A stretch of 64,000 bases of DNA from Siniperca chuatsi (GCF_020085105.1 NC_058051.1:4918001-4982000), one strand, 5' to 3'; shown: positions 14,776-27,297, counted from the stretch's first letter. Notes: a model not told the origin generated them from the sequence alone. Translations and numbers: made by a program.

Positions 14776-16295
14776 TTCTGAATCAGAATCAGCTGTATTG
14801 CCAAGTAGGTTTACACGCACAACAAATTTGCTTTGGTATTTTGGTGCAAAACAATAAACATAGTACATATATAAGAAATATAGAGCAAGTATTGCAGGTC
14901 AAGAATTATAAATATAAAATATAAAATTGACAATAAGATATTAAAGAACATAAAAAAATATATTATAAGAAAATAATAAAGAATATGTACAATATGACTG
15001 TTATTTAAATTACAGTTTGTGCAATGTGCAAAATATTTACATGGGAATGTGCAAACGTTTACAGTACTAGCCTATATGAGAGTCAGTGTCAGTGGGGGTC
15101 CCGGGCCTTGTTGATGAGGTCAGGTGCAGACGAAAGAAACAGTTTTTGTGGCGTTAGGTTTTGGTCCTGATGGACCGCAGCCTCCTGCCGGAGGGGAGTG
15201 TCTGAACCAGTTTGCGGGTGGGAGGGGTCAGCCACAATCTTTCCTGCACACCCCAGAGTCCTGGAGGCGTACAGGTCCTGGAGGGAAGGTAGACTGCAGC
15301 CAATCACATTCTCGGTGGAGTGAATGATACGCTGCAGTCTGCCCTTGTCCTTGGCAGTGGCAGCAGCTAGATGGTGATGGAGGAGATGAGGATGGAGGAG
15401 ATGATGGCGGTGTAGAAGTGCACCACCATTGTCTTTGGCAGGCTGAATTTCTTCAGCTGCTTCAGGAAGTACATCCTCTGCTGGGCTTTCTTAGTGACTA
15501 GACACCATCATCACCCAGGACGATGGTGCCCAGGTAGCAGAAGGACTCCACAGTGTCAACTGGGGGAGTCACACAGGGTGATGGGGGCAGGTGGGGTTGG
15601 GTTCTTCCTGTAATCCACAACCATCTCCGCTGTCTTGAGAGCATTGAGCTCCAGGTTGTTCCACCTGTAGGCAGACTCATCCCAGAGATGAGCCCAATCA
15701 GGATGGTGTCATCCGCAAACTTCAGGAGCTTGACGGACTGGTGACTGGAGGTGCAGCTGTTGGTGTACAGGGAGAAGAGCAGAGGGGAAAGAATGCAGCC
15801 TTGGGGGGAACTGGTGCTGGTGGTCCAGGAGTCAGAGACATGTTTCCCAGTCTCACATGCTGCCTCCTGTCAGACAGGAAGTCTGTGATCCACCTGCAGG
15901 TGGAGTCAGGCACGCTCAGCTGGGAGAGCTTGTCCTGCAGCAGAGCTGGGATGATAGTGTTGAAGGCGGAGCTGAAATCCACAAACAGGATCCTGGCGTA
16001 GGTTCCTGAGGAGTCCAGGTGCTGGAGGATGAAGTGAAGTGTTTACTGCATCGTCTACAGACTTGTTGGCTCTGTAGGCGAACTGCAGGGGGGTCCAGCT
16101 GCTTCGCAGGGGTTCTGCCTCCTGAACAGTCTGTTGAAGTCCCTCTACAAGATGGAGAGAGTCGTTGTTGCAGTAAGGGAGGGGGGAGCCTCTGGGGTGG
16201 GCAGTTGTGGAGAGGGCCAGGCCCCTGCTGAGGTGGGGGAGGTGGAGCTGGTGGATGGAGTCACAGGGGATGGTGTAATGGTCATTCAACACTAA
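14776..16295 (-). mobile_element. 5'-truncated, frameshifted LINE with reverse transcriptase remnant
   Basis: The minus strand encodes pieces of a non-LTR reverse transcriptase in shifting frames. Visible in order are [17 protein letters not shown] (about 16100), motif [13 protein letters not shown] (about 15980), motif [19 protein letters not shown] (about 15780) and the catalytic KFADDTILI (about 15700). Then come VDTVESFCYLGTIV (about 15540) and a C-terminal INKARDPH before a stop near 15089. The 3' tail on the + strand reads tgaatcagaatcagctgtattgcc (near 14780), a common teleost LINE terminus. Several frameshifts and stops make it inactive. It resembles L2/CR1-group fish LINEs, but the clade needs a phylogeny. 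Confidence 0.85.
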
Positions 16296-16539
16296 TTAAC
16301 TGATTTTGTTTTAGTGTCATTCACTTGTTGAACAAATTAATGTGACTGCATTGAAGAAATTAGCAGAAATAGATATTTTGGCCATGAAATCCACACCACA
16401 ATTTCCATAAAGGAAAAATCACATAACAGACAACTCGTATCCCCCTGCTCATTGTACTGGTTTCTAGCTATACACAACATTTTCCATAGCCAGTGGTATT
16501 TCTGGTGTCAATTGTTCTTAACAAGTTCAATTAACCTAC

Positions 16540-16937
16540 AGAATCTCAAAAATGTCAAGGTTCGGCCAAAGAACGTCATCAGTAGTGGACTGTAAGCAGC
16601 TTGTAAACAACAAGTGACGTTAATGTAATGCGCGACGAAGCTTTGAATTAGCTTGAGGAAAAGCCTCGTTTCGGGCCGATTACATCCTCAGTTCGTTTTA
16701 AAATCTGCTTTTGCATTTTAATATAATCTTCCGTAAATCTTTGTAAAAACTGACATTTTACTTCTCCCTTCCCACTGGTTGACATCGTAAAGCCAGGCAT
16801 TGACAAAAGAAGGATATCTACCAACTGAAAACAGCCTCAAGATGATGATGCACGCTTGACAGACTGCAGCTTTGCTGACGTTAGCTAGCTAGAAATTTAG
16901 CTATTTGTATCATTTGACAGTTTTTGGGAAAGAAAAT
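16540..16937 (+). promoter_or_regulatory. Probable mad2l2 promoter and 5'UTR
   Basis: The 400 bp before the mad2l2 ATG are locally CpG-bearing (gcgcgacgaagc, gcctcgtttcgggccg at about 16630-16680) against AT-rich surroundings. There is no obvious TATA box. The transcription start cannot be placed from sequence alone. Confidence 0.35.
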
Positions 16938-19832
16938 ATGACAACTCTAACAAGGCAAGACCTCAATTTTGGACAAGGTAAGACCAAACTAACCAATGGC
17001 ATGAAACGGTCAAGCATCCTTCCTTTAGTTGTGGTTCATAGACCCTGATTTGTAAAACGAATGCCTCGACAAAATCCAGTTGATAAATTAAATTTGACCT
17101 TGCCTATGGGTAGATAACCCATTAACACACATATGCTGAATCATGGGTATATCCTGGTCTATTCGGCAAAGCAGAATACAAATTTATTTCTGTAAATTCT
17201 CCCTTACTTGCTGTCGCCTTGTGTTGCTTGTCGTTATATGTGAGCTAATATGGGGACACTAAATTGCCGGCTATTTGCATTGAGTTTGGTGGTACTTTGT
17301 CATAGAATGCAAGAGAGAGATCTTATTATCCAGTCGATTCCTCCTTCCCAGTGGTTGCTGATATCCTGTGTGAGTTCCTGGAGGTCGCTATTCATCTCAT
17401 CCTGTATGTCCGTGAAGTTTATCCCTCTGGAATATTTCAGAAGAGAAAGAAATACAGTGTACCTGTGCAGGTACAGATGAATATACCTGTAATTACTATA
17501 TGCTCACAGTTTTGAGGAAGGCTTACCTATTTGCATCTCTAATACTGGTTTTCTGTTTTTGGTGTGTTCATTTCCAGATGTCATGTCACCCAGAGCTGAA
17601 TCAATATATCCAAGATACACTTCATTGTGTAAAGCCACTCATCGAGAAGGTAAGACATGACCTGGTGCTGAGGTAAATTTAAGAAACACTTGTCATCTCT
17701 CACCTATGTGTATACACTGCTGAAGTCTTCCATTTCCCTCCCAGAATGATGCAGAGAAGGTGGTAGTCGTCATCATGGACAAAGAGCATCATCCAGTAGA
17801 GAGATTTGTGTTTGAGATTTCCCAACCTCCGCTGCTGTCCATCAGGTTTTTCCCTTCTTCTCTTTTTTTTTTTAACTCATTAATGAGTATAAACGACATG
17901 CTTAGTTTTTCATACAGTTTCAGGGTGACTGCCTGTGGTTTTGTTGTCACAGCTCGGACACATTACTGTCTCATGTGGAGCAGCTGCTGAGGGCATTCAT
18001 CCTGAAGATCAGTGTGTGTGATGCTGTTTTAAATAATAACCCACCAGGTAACGTCACTGATTATTACGTAAAGAGAGGTACATGACATACACATAATGCC
18101 CTCTGCCTATCACTTTTATATTCCTAAAACTTAAACATTAAAACAGATTTAATGATTAGCTTTGATTCCTGACATGATTCTGCCCAGTATTCAGTATTAG
18201 CTGCTAAAGAAGTTATTCTCTACACCAGTGGTTCCCAAATTATTTCAATCATGCCCCCCTTTGTGAGACAAAATCAAAGAGAAAGAGAAATAGAATCACG
18301 CTTGTAATGACACTGACTTTAAGGAGAGATATGACACGTAAATGATTCAGGTGGGAATAGATAAAAAAAAAAATACTTACCTGTTGTTTTGTTTCGTCAC
18401 AGGGTGTTCATTTACAGTATTAGTACATACCAGAGATGCTGCTACACGCAACATGGAGAAGGTTCAAGTCATCAAGGTGAGGTTTTAAAACACTGCAAAC
18501 CTACAGATTCATTCATGATGTATGACTGCTAATACTAACAGAGCAGCCTGTTTATTTCTTGATAGTATTGTAATTAGCTCTAATAATAATATGTAAACAC
18601 TGAATAGTTATATGCATGTGTTGTGTCACATGTGTTCTTTTCCCGCTTCAGGATTTTCCATGGATAGTGGCTGATGAGCAGGAGGTCCACATGCACGAGT
18701 CTAGACTCATCCCACTGAAGACCATGACATCTGACATAGTAAAAGTGAGCAGAAACATCCCACTCATTGATGAACATAGACACCAAAATTAAGTCGAATT
18801 TTAACGTTAATGTTGTTTAAATTAAAGGTCCAGTGTCTAACATTTAGTAGGAGCTGTTGGCAGAAATGGAATATAATATTTATAAGTATGTTTTCATTAG
18901 TGTATAATCATGTGAAAATAAGAATCGTTGTGTTTAGAATAAGCTGTTTTTTTCTACATAGGGAGTGGTTCCCCTTCCACGGAGGCCGCCATGTTGCACT
19001 GCCATGTTTCTACAGTGGCCCAGAACTGACAAACCAAACACTGGCTCTAGATAGGGCTGTTCCCATTTTTTGCGAGTTTCGCGGCCACTGTGGTTTCTCC
19101 TACACCAGGCCTATGTAATTGGCGGCCCGCAGGCCACATCCGGGCCACATGTATAGTGTGTGGAAGCAGCTAACGAGTGAGCCATCTCGCTTCCTTCCCA
19201 TCTCTGTTGAGAGTTCCACATGCGCAGTACAGATCGGGCAGGATGTTTACGGCTGTAGCAACACCCCCAATCATATCTTTCACAAATCAGCGTTTACTCA
19301 TGTGAGTTCCGACCACACTTAGTAGCTTTTCAAAACATCTGGCTATTGACAGTCACAAGCCTGCAATGTAAATTTGACAATGAAAACTGTCGGTTTAACC
19401 CTGCCTGGACTGGCAAGTATTTGTTCATTTTACCGCCTGCTATTTTTTATTACAATCATTTGCATTTGTTTAAAATTTGTCATTACCAAAAAAAAGGTTT
19501 TAAATAGGCTGTTGAAAATGTCTGGCCCATCTACATTTCCTGGTTTTAAAATCTGGCCCAGTTGAATTTGTAATTGAATAGCCCTGTCCTACACACTTGG
19601 AAGTGGAGGGTGATGCGAGCGGTATTCAAATGGTTGCAAACTGCAGTTTCACCGCTAAATCCTACACACTGGACCTTTATTACTTTGACATACGCTATGC
19701 TGACTGATTGTGTAATTATGTTTTGCTGAAATGTCATTATGTCGTGCTCAAATTGCCCCATTTGCTAATACTGATTTTCTCTGTCTCAAACAGATGCAGC
19801 TCTATGTGGAAGAGAGAGCCCAGAAAACGTAG
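16938..19832 (+). CDS. mad2l2: Mitotic spindle assembly checkpoint protein MAD2B (REV7), HORMA-domain adaptor
   Basis: REV7 links REV3 and REV1 in translesion polymerase zeta, works in the shieldin complex that limits DNA-end resection, and inhibits APC/C co-activators; it acts in the nucleus. Eight GT-AG exons: 16938-16977, 17352-17470, 17578-17649, 17745-17845, 17953-18047, 18403-18476, 18652-18744, 19794-19832. They join to 210 aa (human 211). The ATG is followed by [13 protein letters not shown], identical to the vertebrate N-terminus. The HORMA fold spans nearly the whole protein; characteristic blocks are [45 protein letters not shown] and the seat-belt region [18 protein letters not shown]. 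The last exon encodes [12 protein letters not shown], one residue shorter than the human tail. AATAAA signals occur at 20578 and 20747. Intron 7 carries a nested transposon pair at 18822-19679. Assignment is essentially certain. Confidence 0.97.
18225..18290. repeat. hAT-type repeat terminus fragment in mad2l2 intron 6
   Basis: The sequence caccagtggttcccaaatta followed by 'catgcccccctttgtgaga' resembles a common terminus of fish hAT-type repeats. The opposite terminus was not found, so it is probably a truncated copy. Confidence 0.45.
18822..19679. mobile_element. Short-TIR teleost repeat interrupted by a second element
   Basis: Outer ends are taaaggtccagtgt (about 18823-18836) and acactggaccttta (about 19665-19678), a 14-bp perfect inverted pair. 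The inner left part contains tggctctagatagggc and the right part gcgagcggtattcaaatgg, both familiar pieces of a widespread fish repeat. The copy is split at 19106-19586 by a later insertion. Flanking target-site duplication is not clear. Confidence 0.7.
19098..19594. mobile_element. hAT-like non-autonomous element nested in the 18822-19679 repeat
   Basis: Element 19106-19586 (481 bp) begins caggcctatgtaattggc and ends attgaatagccctg. The octamer tcctacac flanks it exactly on both sides (19098-19105 and 19587-19594). GC-rich 'ggcccgcaggcc' near the left end and 'tctggccca' near the right are typical of hAT-derived repeats. No transposase is encoded. The host repeat resumes seamlessly after removal of the insert plus one octamer. 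Confidence 0.85.
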
Positions 19833-20577
19833 GCCCTCACTCTGCAGAAAGAAACGAGTGTTACTTCTGTCGGAGCCAATCTGTGATGATGCATTGTATA
19901 GAACACAGCCTATCAGAGCTGGAACAGTCAGAAAGAAACAGTTGTTGTTGAGCACATGGGGATCATCAAGAAAAAGATGTGGAATGTTTGAGGTGTGTAC
20001 ATTATGCTGCAGTTAGTGTTAAGAGTGGGACTGATACACTGGGGCTGACATTTCATGAAGAATCAAATCTGGCCCAGACTGTTTGCTGTCTGCCTTTGAT
20101 TTGATTGCATTCTATACAAATATGCATGAATATGGCTGTTATTTTATTGCCATGTCCTCTGTTAAATTGCTTTCAATGCAGATATCTTTAGTGTAACATG
20201 ACTGAAATGTAGTTGTTGTACCATGACAATGGAATTCCAGGGGAAATGGAATAGACCAGTATAACAATACCGGATATCAACTCAAGAATCTACCACCAGC
20301 AGCTTCTACAAACCACAGGTTTCAGTTTAACCCTTAGCTGTGCTGTATTTTCACTGTAAAGATATTCAATCTCTGTTTCTCTTTGTAGGGAAATTGTTTT
20401 GCTAACGCTTCCTAGAGGCTGTATTTTCACCTCCACGGGGAGGTCAGGCTTTAGGTCATCTTGTGTCGTTTTTTTCACCCACCATAATGTCCCACTGAGC
20501 CACAGCAGTTCTGTGCATGGCGTTTACGTATTATCGGTCAGGAATGCAGTGTGAAAGTTTTGGGTTGGTTCCTATGG

Positions 20578-20752
20578 AATAAAAATGATCTTGGTGTGAT
20601 TTCTCATGCACATTTGCAACCAGTGATAATGTTTGCTTCCATTATTATGTAACAAACTCAAAGTTTTGCTGTTGTGACAAAGGAACAGTTTAATTTTTAC
20701 TGCTGATAATGTGATTTAAAATGTAAAAAAATTTTTATTAAATTGTAATAAA
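20578..20752 (+). terminator. mad2l2 polyadenylation signals
   Basis: AATAAA at 20578-20583 and again at 20747-20752, 746 and 915 bp after the mad2l2 stop codon. Either could define the mRNA 3' end. Confidence 0.5.
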
Positions 20753-20759
20753 AACCTTT

Positions 20760-21825
20760 TAAAACACCAGCACTATAAATCTGTCTCAGTCCTATGTATT
20801 AAAGCAAGAGCTACCAGTTACCCTTGGTAATAAGCCAAACCCCTTCTTCCATATGTAGTAATGCTGAAAGTCGTCAACAGCACCACACTAGAAGATATTT
20901 ATTCACTGACCTCACTGAAGAAAATTTCTTGGCAGTTGAGTCCTTCTAACTACCACCTGAACAGCTGTTTTTACAGGTTGTTTAAAACACACATACATGT
21001 TTCCCTGCCTTTCCTGACATCAGATTATTTTGTTTCTGCACGAAAAAAAAAAAAAAAATAATAATCCCTGGCCAGAATGTAACATTAAGATAAGATCAAA
21101 TCTCTAGACTTCCAAATAACTGCATTATGTTAAAAAAAAAAAAAAATGTCATTAAACAACAGCTAACTGTTTTCACAGTTCTCTCAAAGGTGGGCTGGTA
21201 TAGTAAAGCTGAAGTTGAGTTGTGTAGAACTAAGCAGAATGTAATATTCGAGTCAAATCAGGCTCAGAGCTTTCTCTAGTCAACCAGTACAGTTTGGATC
21301 TTTAGAGTCTGGCCCAGTGACGGCTGTCTTTAGGTAACCAGCAAAGATCAGTCTTCTCTGAGGTGTCGCTCCTGGATATACAACTCCCTTAACTAGACTT
21401 CTAACTTGACAGATTCCTCTGTTAGAAGCAGACTGGGTCTCTTGCTGTATGACTGAGGTTTTTTAATTGTCATCATTTTCCAAGAAATATAAAATAGACA
21501 TTACTTAATAGATGCTCTGGGTCTCTAGGACTTTGGATAGGATTGTTGGCACACAGAAACTTTCCGTTGATTACAGTTTGGTCTGTCTGTGTTGAAATCA
21601 CTTGACACCTCTAAATATTTTTTATATTATTGTAATATTTTTTATTATTTAAAATTTAGCCAGGCCATTTCAGTTTATAAGCAAGATGCTTTGTTTACAC
21701 ATTAACATGAACACATTATGAGAGGTTATAAGGCACAAAAAGCTGATTGAGACCACATTTTGAGTGGATAAATAGCAATTCAGGTATGAGGAAAAATATA
21801 TTTTTGATTTTGGTGTGAACTTTCC
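20760..21825. other. mad2l2-tmem82 spacer, first part
   Basis: AT-rich, with poly(A) runs at about 21042-21059 and 21131-21146. No gene recognised. Confidence 0.4.
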
Positions 21826-21827
21826 CT

Positions 21828-22210
21828 TTAAGTAAAAGTAGCAATACCAGAGTGTAGAAATACTCTGTTACAAGTAAAAGTCCTGCATTCAAAAAGCATA
21901 AAAAAAATAAAATAAAAGTACTGATTATGCAGAATGGCACATTGGCCCATAATGTATGTATTGTATTTCACCAAGGGATCAATAAAAGTCTTTATCCATG
22001 ATAATACGTCCTAATTTATTTGTTGATTACATTTTCTACTACAAATCTGAATCTGCAAAGTAACTAGTAACTAAAGGTATCGAATAAAGGAGTAAAAAGA
22101 ACAATATTTCCTCCCAGAGTTGTTTTGGAGTAGAAGTATAAAGTAGCATAAAATGGAAATACTTAAGTACAAGTACCTCAAAATTGTAAAACAGTAGTTA
22201 CTTTCCAGTT
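21828..22210. repeat. Teleost interspersed repeat of the 'agtaaaagtactgat' type
   Basis: Units such as tttaagtaaaagtagcaata, aatactctgttacaagtaaa, aaaagtactgattatgcaga and cttaagtacaagtacctcaa match the familiar body of a high-copy fish repeat. It includes a 'caccaagggatcaataaaag' piece. Boundaries are approximate. Confidence 0.65.
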
Positions 22211-24540
22211 ACTGTTGGTGACACATGGCTGTTTGTCAACTGTTCAGGAGTTTGGGTCCTCACAGGTATATTATAACTATAAAGGGTATAACTATAATAG
22301 GTACTGTTACAGATCCAGTGACTGTTCACAGTTGTATTGGTGTGTGTGGGGAGTGGGCTGTATAAAAGAAAGTCGATGGCCAAATGCAGCAAACTGCAGA
22401 AGCTACAGTTTAAAAAGAAAGTTTACCGACAGTTGTTCAGCAAGCAAGAAGGTGCAAGCAACAAGAGCAGAAGGTCTCGATGTTCAGGACTGAATGTCAC
22501 GGAAAGATAAGATTGACACGGCAACTGTTGTGGACATTAAAGCTAGGGTATAGGTATGTTTTTTCATTTTTTCAGAGCATTTGATTTATTGATTGCTGTC
22601 GGGAAGTAACGAAGCTTAAAAACTACTCAATCAGCTTAGCTTCCAAGCGGCTGAAAAATCAGCCAACTCTGCACACATCCTGACCAGTTTAAAACCTCTC
22701 ATGGGATTTTCTAAACCATGACAAACTACCACTGCTGCAGCCCATAGTGACATCACTATCAGGCATCTCTGACAAAGTGGAACACACTTCTGCGGTATCA
22801 TTACATAGGAATGAATGAGTCAGCCTTACCAAAAGGATATAATATCCAGTTACCAATTTGTAGAAAATCCGGTGTTTCGTGTGTTAGTTTCACAATGTGG
22901 GAAAGCAAATCATGAGTCTAATAAATATAATAAAATCAATGTTGCTCTTGCAGCAGGAGCGAGGGAGTTCAGAGACTCACAGCAGACTTACGATGCCCAG
23001 CTTCCTGCAACATTGACCCCCGCAGCAGTGGACCCTCCAATTGAGACAAAAGAAGCAAATGACAGCCACCTGTTGATGCCACTCTCTTTGAAGCCATGCA
23101 ACAAAATGCTTTCTACAGTGGCGATTGATTGGAGTATTATTGCTGCTGCTGTCACCATAGCAACTACCTGTATATGTAAACCAGACTTTACATAATATCA
23201 TAAGTAGCACTTAGATATAACTCTTGTGCAGGCACAATTTGATACTTTTTCTCTGTAATATTCAGGTGACTCTTTGTTGATGCATGGTTGCAACACTGAA
23301 GTTTTATTAAGACAACACATATTAATTAGAATAAATAACATTTAACAAATTGTAATATAAATGTCAATTTCCTGTATAAAAATTATGTCACGAGGTTAAT
23401 GACAGAAACAAAATCCCATCAGAAATTGATGTTTTACTTGCAATATCTATATGAATATTGAATTTGGGTAATTTGGGCTTACCAGTACTATAGGATTCAA
23501 GTGATGTGGGATTAAATGCTAGAATTAAAACATTTTACTGTATTTTTGTAGAATCATATATTTTTGTCATGGCATTTGCTGCTTTGGTGGAATAACACAA
23601 CCCTCCAATGACTGAACTCCCTTATGAGAGAGTCATGCCTCCTGCTTGGTATGAGACCTTGGCCATAGTTCATCTTCAGAAATCTTTTACCTTTTGTCTT
23701 TTACCTCCCTATATGACTCTTTCCCAGTGATAAAGGGCAATTTAAGATCTGTGTGGTTTGTACGTCTCCACTTTCACCACATTCTGTGCAGATACTGGAC
23801 AGCAAAGCAAAACACTTAGTGTTGAAGATTTTCATGATACTCCCACTGTACAATACCTGCTGTACCTGTGGAATTAACATTTTCAGGTTTTGTTAGATTG
23901 TAACACTCAGGAGAAAATCATTTATGGGATAAACATCAGATATTATAGTTACAATGTTTGTATTATCTGCTACACCAGTGTCAGGTTAAGGGGTTAAAGA
24001 TGGCTCCAGGGTTTAGGGCTTTACAGGCATCCATGGGCCCCAAGAGGAAGACTGTAACCAGTACTTATGTTGTTTTTGATGCCCTTTCGTGATGGCTGTC
24101 AGTTCATTAACATGTACGTTGTACACTGCTACCCTTCACGGACAGGCATTAAGCTTATGACCACCTGCTACACCTTTCCTTATACCTTGAAATAATATGA
24201 GCCCATGTTTCTTTATGTTCATTGTCTTTTTACACGTATTATATATACATTTTTGCGTAGGATCAAGCAATGCAAAATATTTCTAACTAACATGGGTTTT
24301 CTTGGTGATCCTCTAATGAGACATTTAGTTGAAACACGGCTTTGGAGTTGTTTATATCTACAGATATCAAGTATAAATTTTAGTTCCATCTCCTCAAAAT
24401 ATAGGGAATCTTAGTTTTTGTGTAAATTTACCATCATAAACACTCTTCTCCACACTTCACTCCAAAGACGTTTTACACTTTGCTTGAAACTCTTTTAACT
24501 TAATACACTTGATATTTTTATTTACTTCATATTGTATTGC
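22211..24540. other. mad2l2-tmem82 spacer, middle part
   Basis: No splice-bounded coding exon or RNA gene was recognised. The longest open frame (22815-23195, 126 codons on +) has no family resemblance, no flanking splice logic and a low-complexity composition, so it is treated as chance. Confidence 0.4.
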
Positions 24541-24544
24541 TGTT

Positions 24545-24765
24545 TGTCCATACTACTGTTACTTGTGTATAACCATATGGCACCTATTGCATGTCTATCT
24601 GTCCTCGAAGAGGGATCCCTGATGCGTTGCTCTTTCTGAGGTTTTTTCCTGTTTTGTGTGTGTTGAGTTTCTCTTTATCCAAATCAAATATCTAAGAATG
24701 TACTGATTATATAGCCTTCTGAAATTATGGGCTGTATAAATAAACTTGACTTGACTTGAAATATT
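24545..24765. repeat. LINE 3'-end-like repeat
   Basis: Contains gaagagggatccctgatg, tctttctgaggttttttcc and the terminal tgtataaataaacttgactt. This order is typical of the 3' region of a common fish LINE, ending in short tandem 'acttg' units. It is degraded and non-coding. Confidence 0.6.
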
Positions 24766-25197
24766 GCTCTGGGCAAAATATGATTTTTCAAAAAAGATCT
24801 ATGAGATGAATAAGCCCTTGTCAGAGCAATGCCTATATTGTAGCTTGCAGACAACTTGAGAGCACAACTAATGCCTGTCATCATTTTACAGTGTAAAGTA
24901 TTTCCCAATTACCTCCATTATCTTGTTATGACTCAGGCTGATGAGGGCCTCGGCTCCATCGACAATCAGATGACCTTTGGTACAGGAAACAGAACAGGCT
25001 TCTGGATGAGCAAAGTTCAAGACTGAGGCAATAGAAATAAACAGAAGAGCTGAGCTGATACTCCACATTACTGTAACCTGATCTGGAATAACCACAAAAT
25101 GTGGTTCCTGAGTGTGTGATTACTTAAATTAGACTTACCTCCATGCATTTTTGTAAAAGCTGTGACCTGTGACTTCTTTTAAGTCAAAGGTAGTACG

Positions 25198-27130
25198 ATG
25201 TTATCCTTTATCACGTCGCTTCTTCCGACTTCCTACTTCCTACCGGGGTGGTTGACTCTAGATATAAATCCACTGGATGGTTTACTTCAAGGTGAGCTCC
25301 TCATCCATTCCAACGTCTATCTTCCACATTGCTACAGGCTGTTTCTAAACGGTATGGCTGGAGTGTGTTATTGGTTGCAAATTCATTGTTATGTGACCTG
25401 CAGGACTGATAGGTGCATGTGGGATCTCTGTGCTATGCTCCTTGATGAGAGTGCACTTATTTTTAGAGGAGAGGTGAGGAAACTGCTTTTTTTTTGATAG
25501 ATCTGTGCATGAAGATGAATTTGATGTTAAGTTGCATGATTAAAAGTTTTCACCATTCTCATCAAAACATTCCTATTTCAGTGCTGGTACAGATCCTTTA
25601 TAGTTTACTTTCATTTCTTACTTGACCCCCCCCCCCCACACACACACACACAGCTGGAGTGATAGAAATGATAAAGATACGTCAAACCATAGGACACCCA
25701 GTCATCAAAGGAGAACTAACACTGGACTTACTGGGATGCTCCAGTTTTTCTTTGTGACTGGGATGCTGGCTGTAGTGGGCTCCCGTGTTGCCTCCCTGGT
25801 GGTACTAGAGTTTTGTCTTCGAGCAGTCTCTGGATGGGTTACAGCTGGACCAGTAAGAAACCAATTACGTGATAAATATATATATGATTTGCCCATTGCT
25901 TCTACTGCTCAATTTTGCTGAGTTAATTTCTGGAATTCACCATGTCATGATGACTCATGATTATGACAAACAGCCCATCATCTGTTTTGTTTCATCCATC
26001 AGTTCTGTTTATATGCTCCTTTATTCCCCAGGAGTCCAGGAAATTTCTGCAGCAGCTGTTAGTTCAAAGCCAGTTCTCTCTGGGCTGTGCCCTAACCTGC
26101 AGTTTGCACTTTCTGCACGAGGGGGCGTCCCAGCGCTGGCTATGCCTGCTCCTGGCAGCTGCACTCAGCTGGTTACTGGCTAGGCAGGCCACACTCCTGC
26201 TGCACCATGTCATGGCTCTGTATAAACTCCACAGCTCACAGCGCTACTGCGGCATTTGCATCAGCCTCCTCACATCAGGCCGCTGCCTGCTTCCCACGCT
26301 GTGCAGGACTATGATCATTACTTTCTCTGTGGCTGTGGTGGCCGCCATTTCAATCATCAATCAACACTTCCTCTCTGCAGCAGAGGCCCTCAGGTTTTGG
26401 ACACCACTGACTATCTGCTACACACTGTTGGTCGTGTACATGCAGGGTGAGAAACATGTCAAATGGGACACATTTATGTCAGAGATTACAGTACAATGCT
26501 CATTAATTCAATTCAATTTATATAGCGCCAGTTCATAATAGAAATGATCTCATTGCACTTTTCCTATAGAGCAGGTCTAGACCGTACTCTTTTTAATATT
26601 ATTTACAGAGACCCAAAAATTCCCATTAGACACTGATCGATCTGGGTAGGACCTTCAGCAATGCCACAGTCTTTAACAGTGTGATAGGACGGACCCCCTT
26701 CTCAAGACTGAAGAACACAATTATCTATGTGACCACTAATGCATCCATCATTAATTTGAGCATCCTGAACACCTCCACATACCTGTCCTATATTGTATAC
26801 ATTTTCACCAAATATTTCCCTTTAATGCTGGGTTTTGGTTCTGCAGAGGAGCAGCACCGTCTGCCCAGCAGCCAGGCTGTCCTGAACACAGTGGTGGTGC
26901 GTCTTGGTGGTTTGATGGTCCTGATGCTGACTGTTGGACGCTGGACCGACGTGCTCCACATCCTAATGTGTTTCCTGGGTGAGGCCAGTTGTCTAATCCC
27001 CACTATGGATCTGCTGGATGTGACATCCTCACAGGTCAGTGAGTCTCCCTGGAAGCAGCACACGGGGCCGAAAGCACTTTCTGTCCATCGGGACCCCAAA
27101 ACTGGGGCAGAATATCAATGTGTTCATTAG
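25198..27130 (+). CDS. tmem82: Transmembrane protein 82
   Basis: Multi-pass membrane protein of unknown biochemical role (TMEM82 family). Exons: 25198-25291, 25404-25473, 25654-25852, 26032-26446, then 26847 onward. The first exon gives MLSFITSLLP..LDGLLQ, the second GLIGACGISVL. The third adds VVGSRVASLVVLEFCLRAVS, the fourth LHSSQRYCGICISLLTSG and FWTPLTICYTLLVVYMQ, and the fifth EEQHRLPSSQAVLNTV and LMLTVGRWTDVLHI. All are characteristic of vertebrate TMEM82 and are spliced at GT-AG with matching phases. About six to eight hydrophobic segments are visible. The end is ambiguous. Reading through gives a stop at 27128-27130; a good donor (acag|gtcagt at 27034/27035) could instead splice a 76-nt intron to 27111 and end at about 27227. 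AATAAA lies at 27292. In human, TMEM82 is also close to SPEN on 1p36. Confidence 0.9.
26509..26625. repeat. Teleost 'atttatatagcgcca' repeat in tmem82 intron 4
   Basis: Starts ttcaattcaatttatatagc, continues gatctcattgcactttt, tagagcaggtctagaccg and ends near atttacagagacccaaaaat. A second copy lies at 62215-62310 in the same orientation. Confidence 0.8.
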
Positions 27131-27291
27131 ACTGGGTCCCCAGATGAGACTGAACTTCTCAAACTTGTATCCCAGGTGGAGAAGGTTTAAGATCCCCAAG
27201 ACAGATTCAGGTCAAAGTATTCTCTGATTCAGAATACTGAGCCTACTTTTCCTTTCACTGAAGTAGCCTGATTAAATTGTTCAGAATTTCA

Positions 27292-27297
27292 AATAAA
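27292..27297 (+). terminator. tmem82 polyadenylation signal
   Basis: AATAAA within tttcaaataaaagcac, 65 to 165 bp after the two possible tmem82 stops. Confidence 0.55.

Noticed and set aside
22815..23195. 126-codon open frame between mad2l2 and tmem82
   Set aside because: No recognisable domain, promoter, splice sites or conserved motif.
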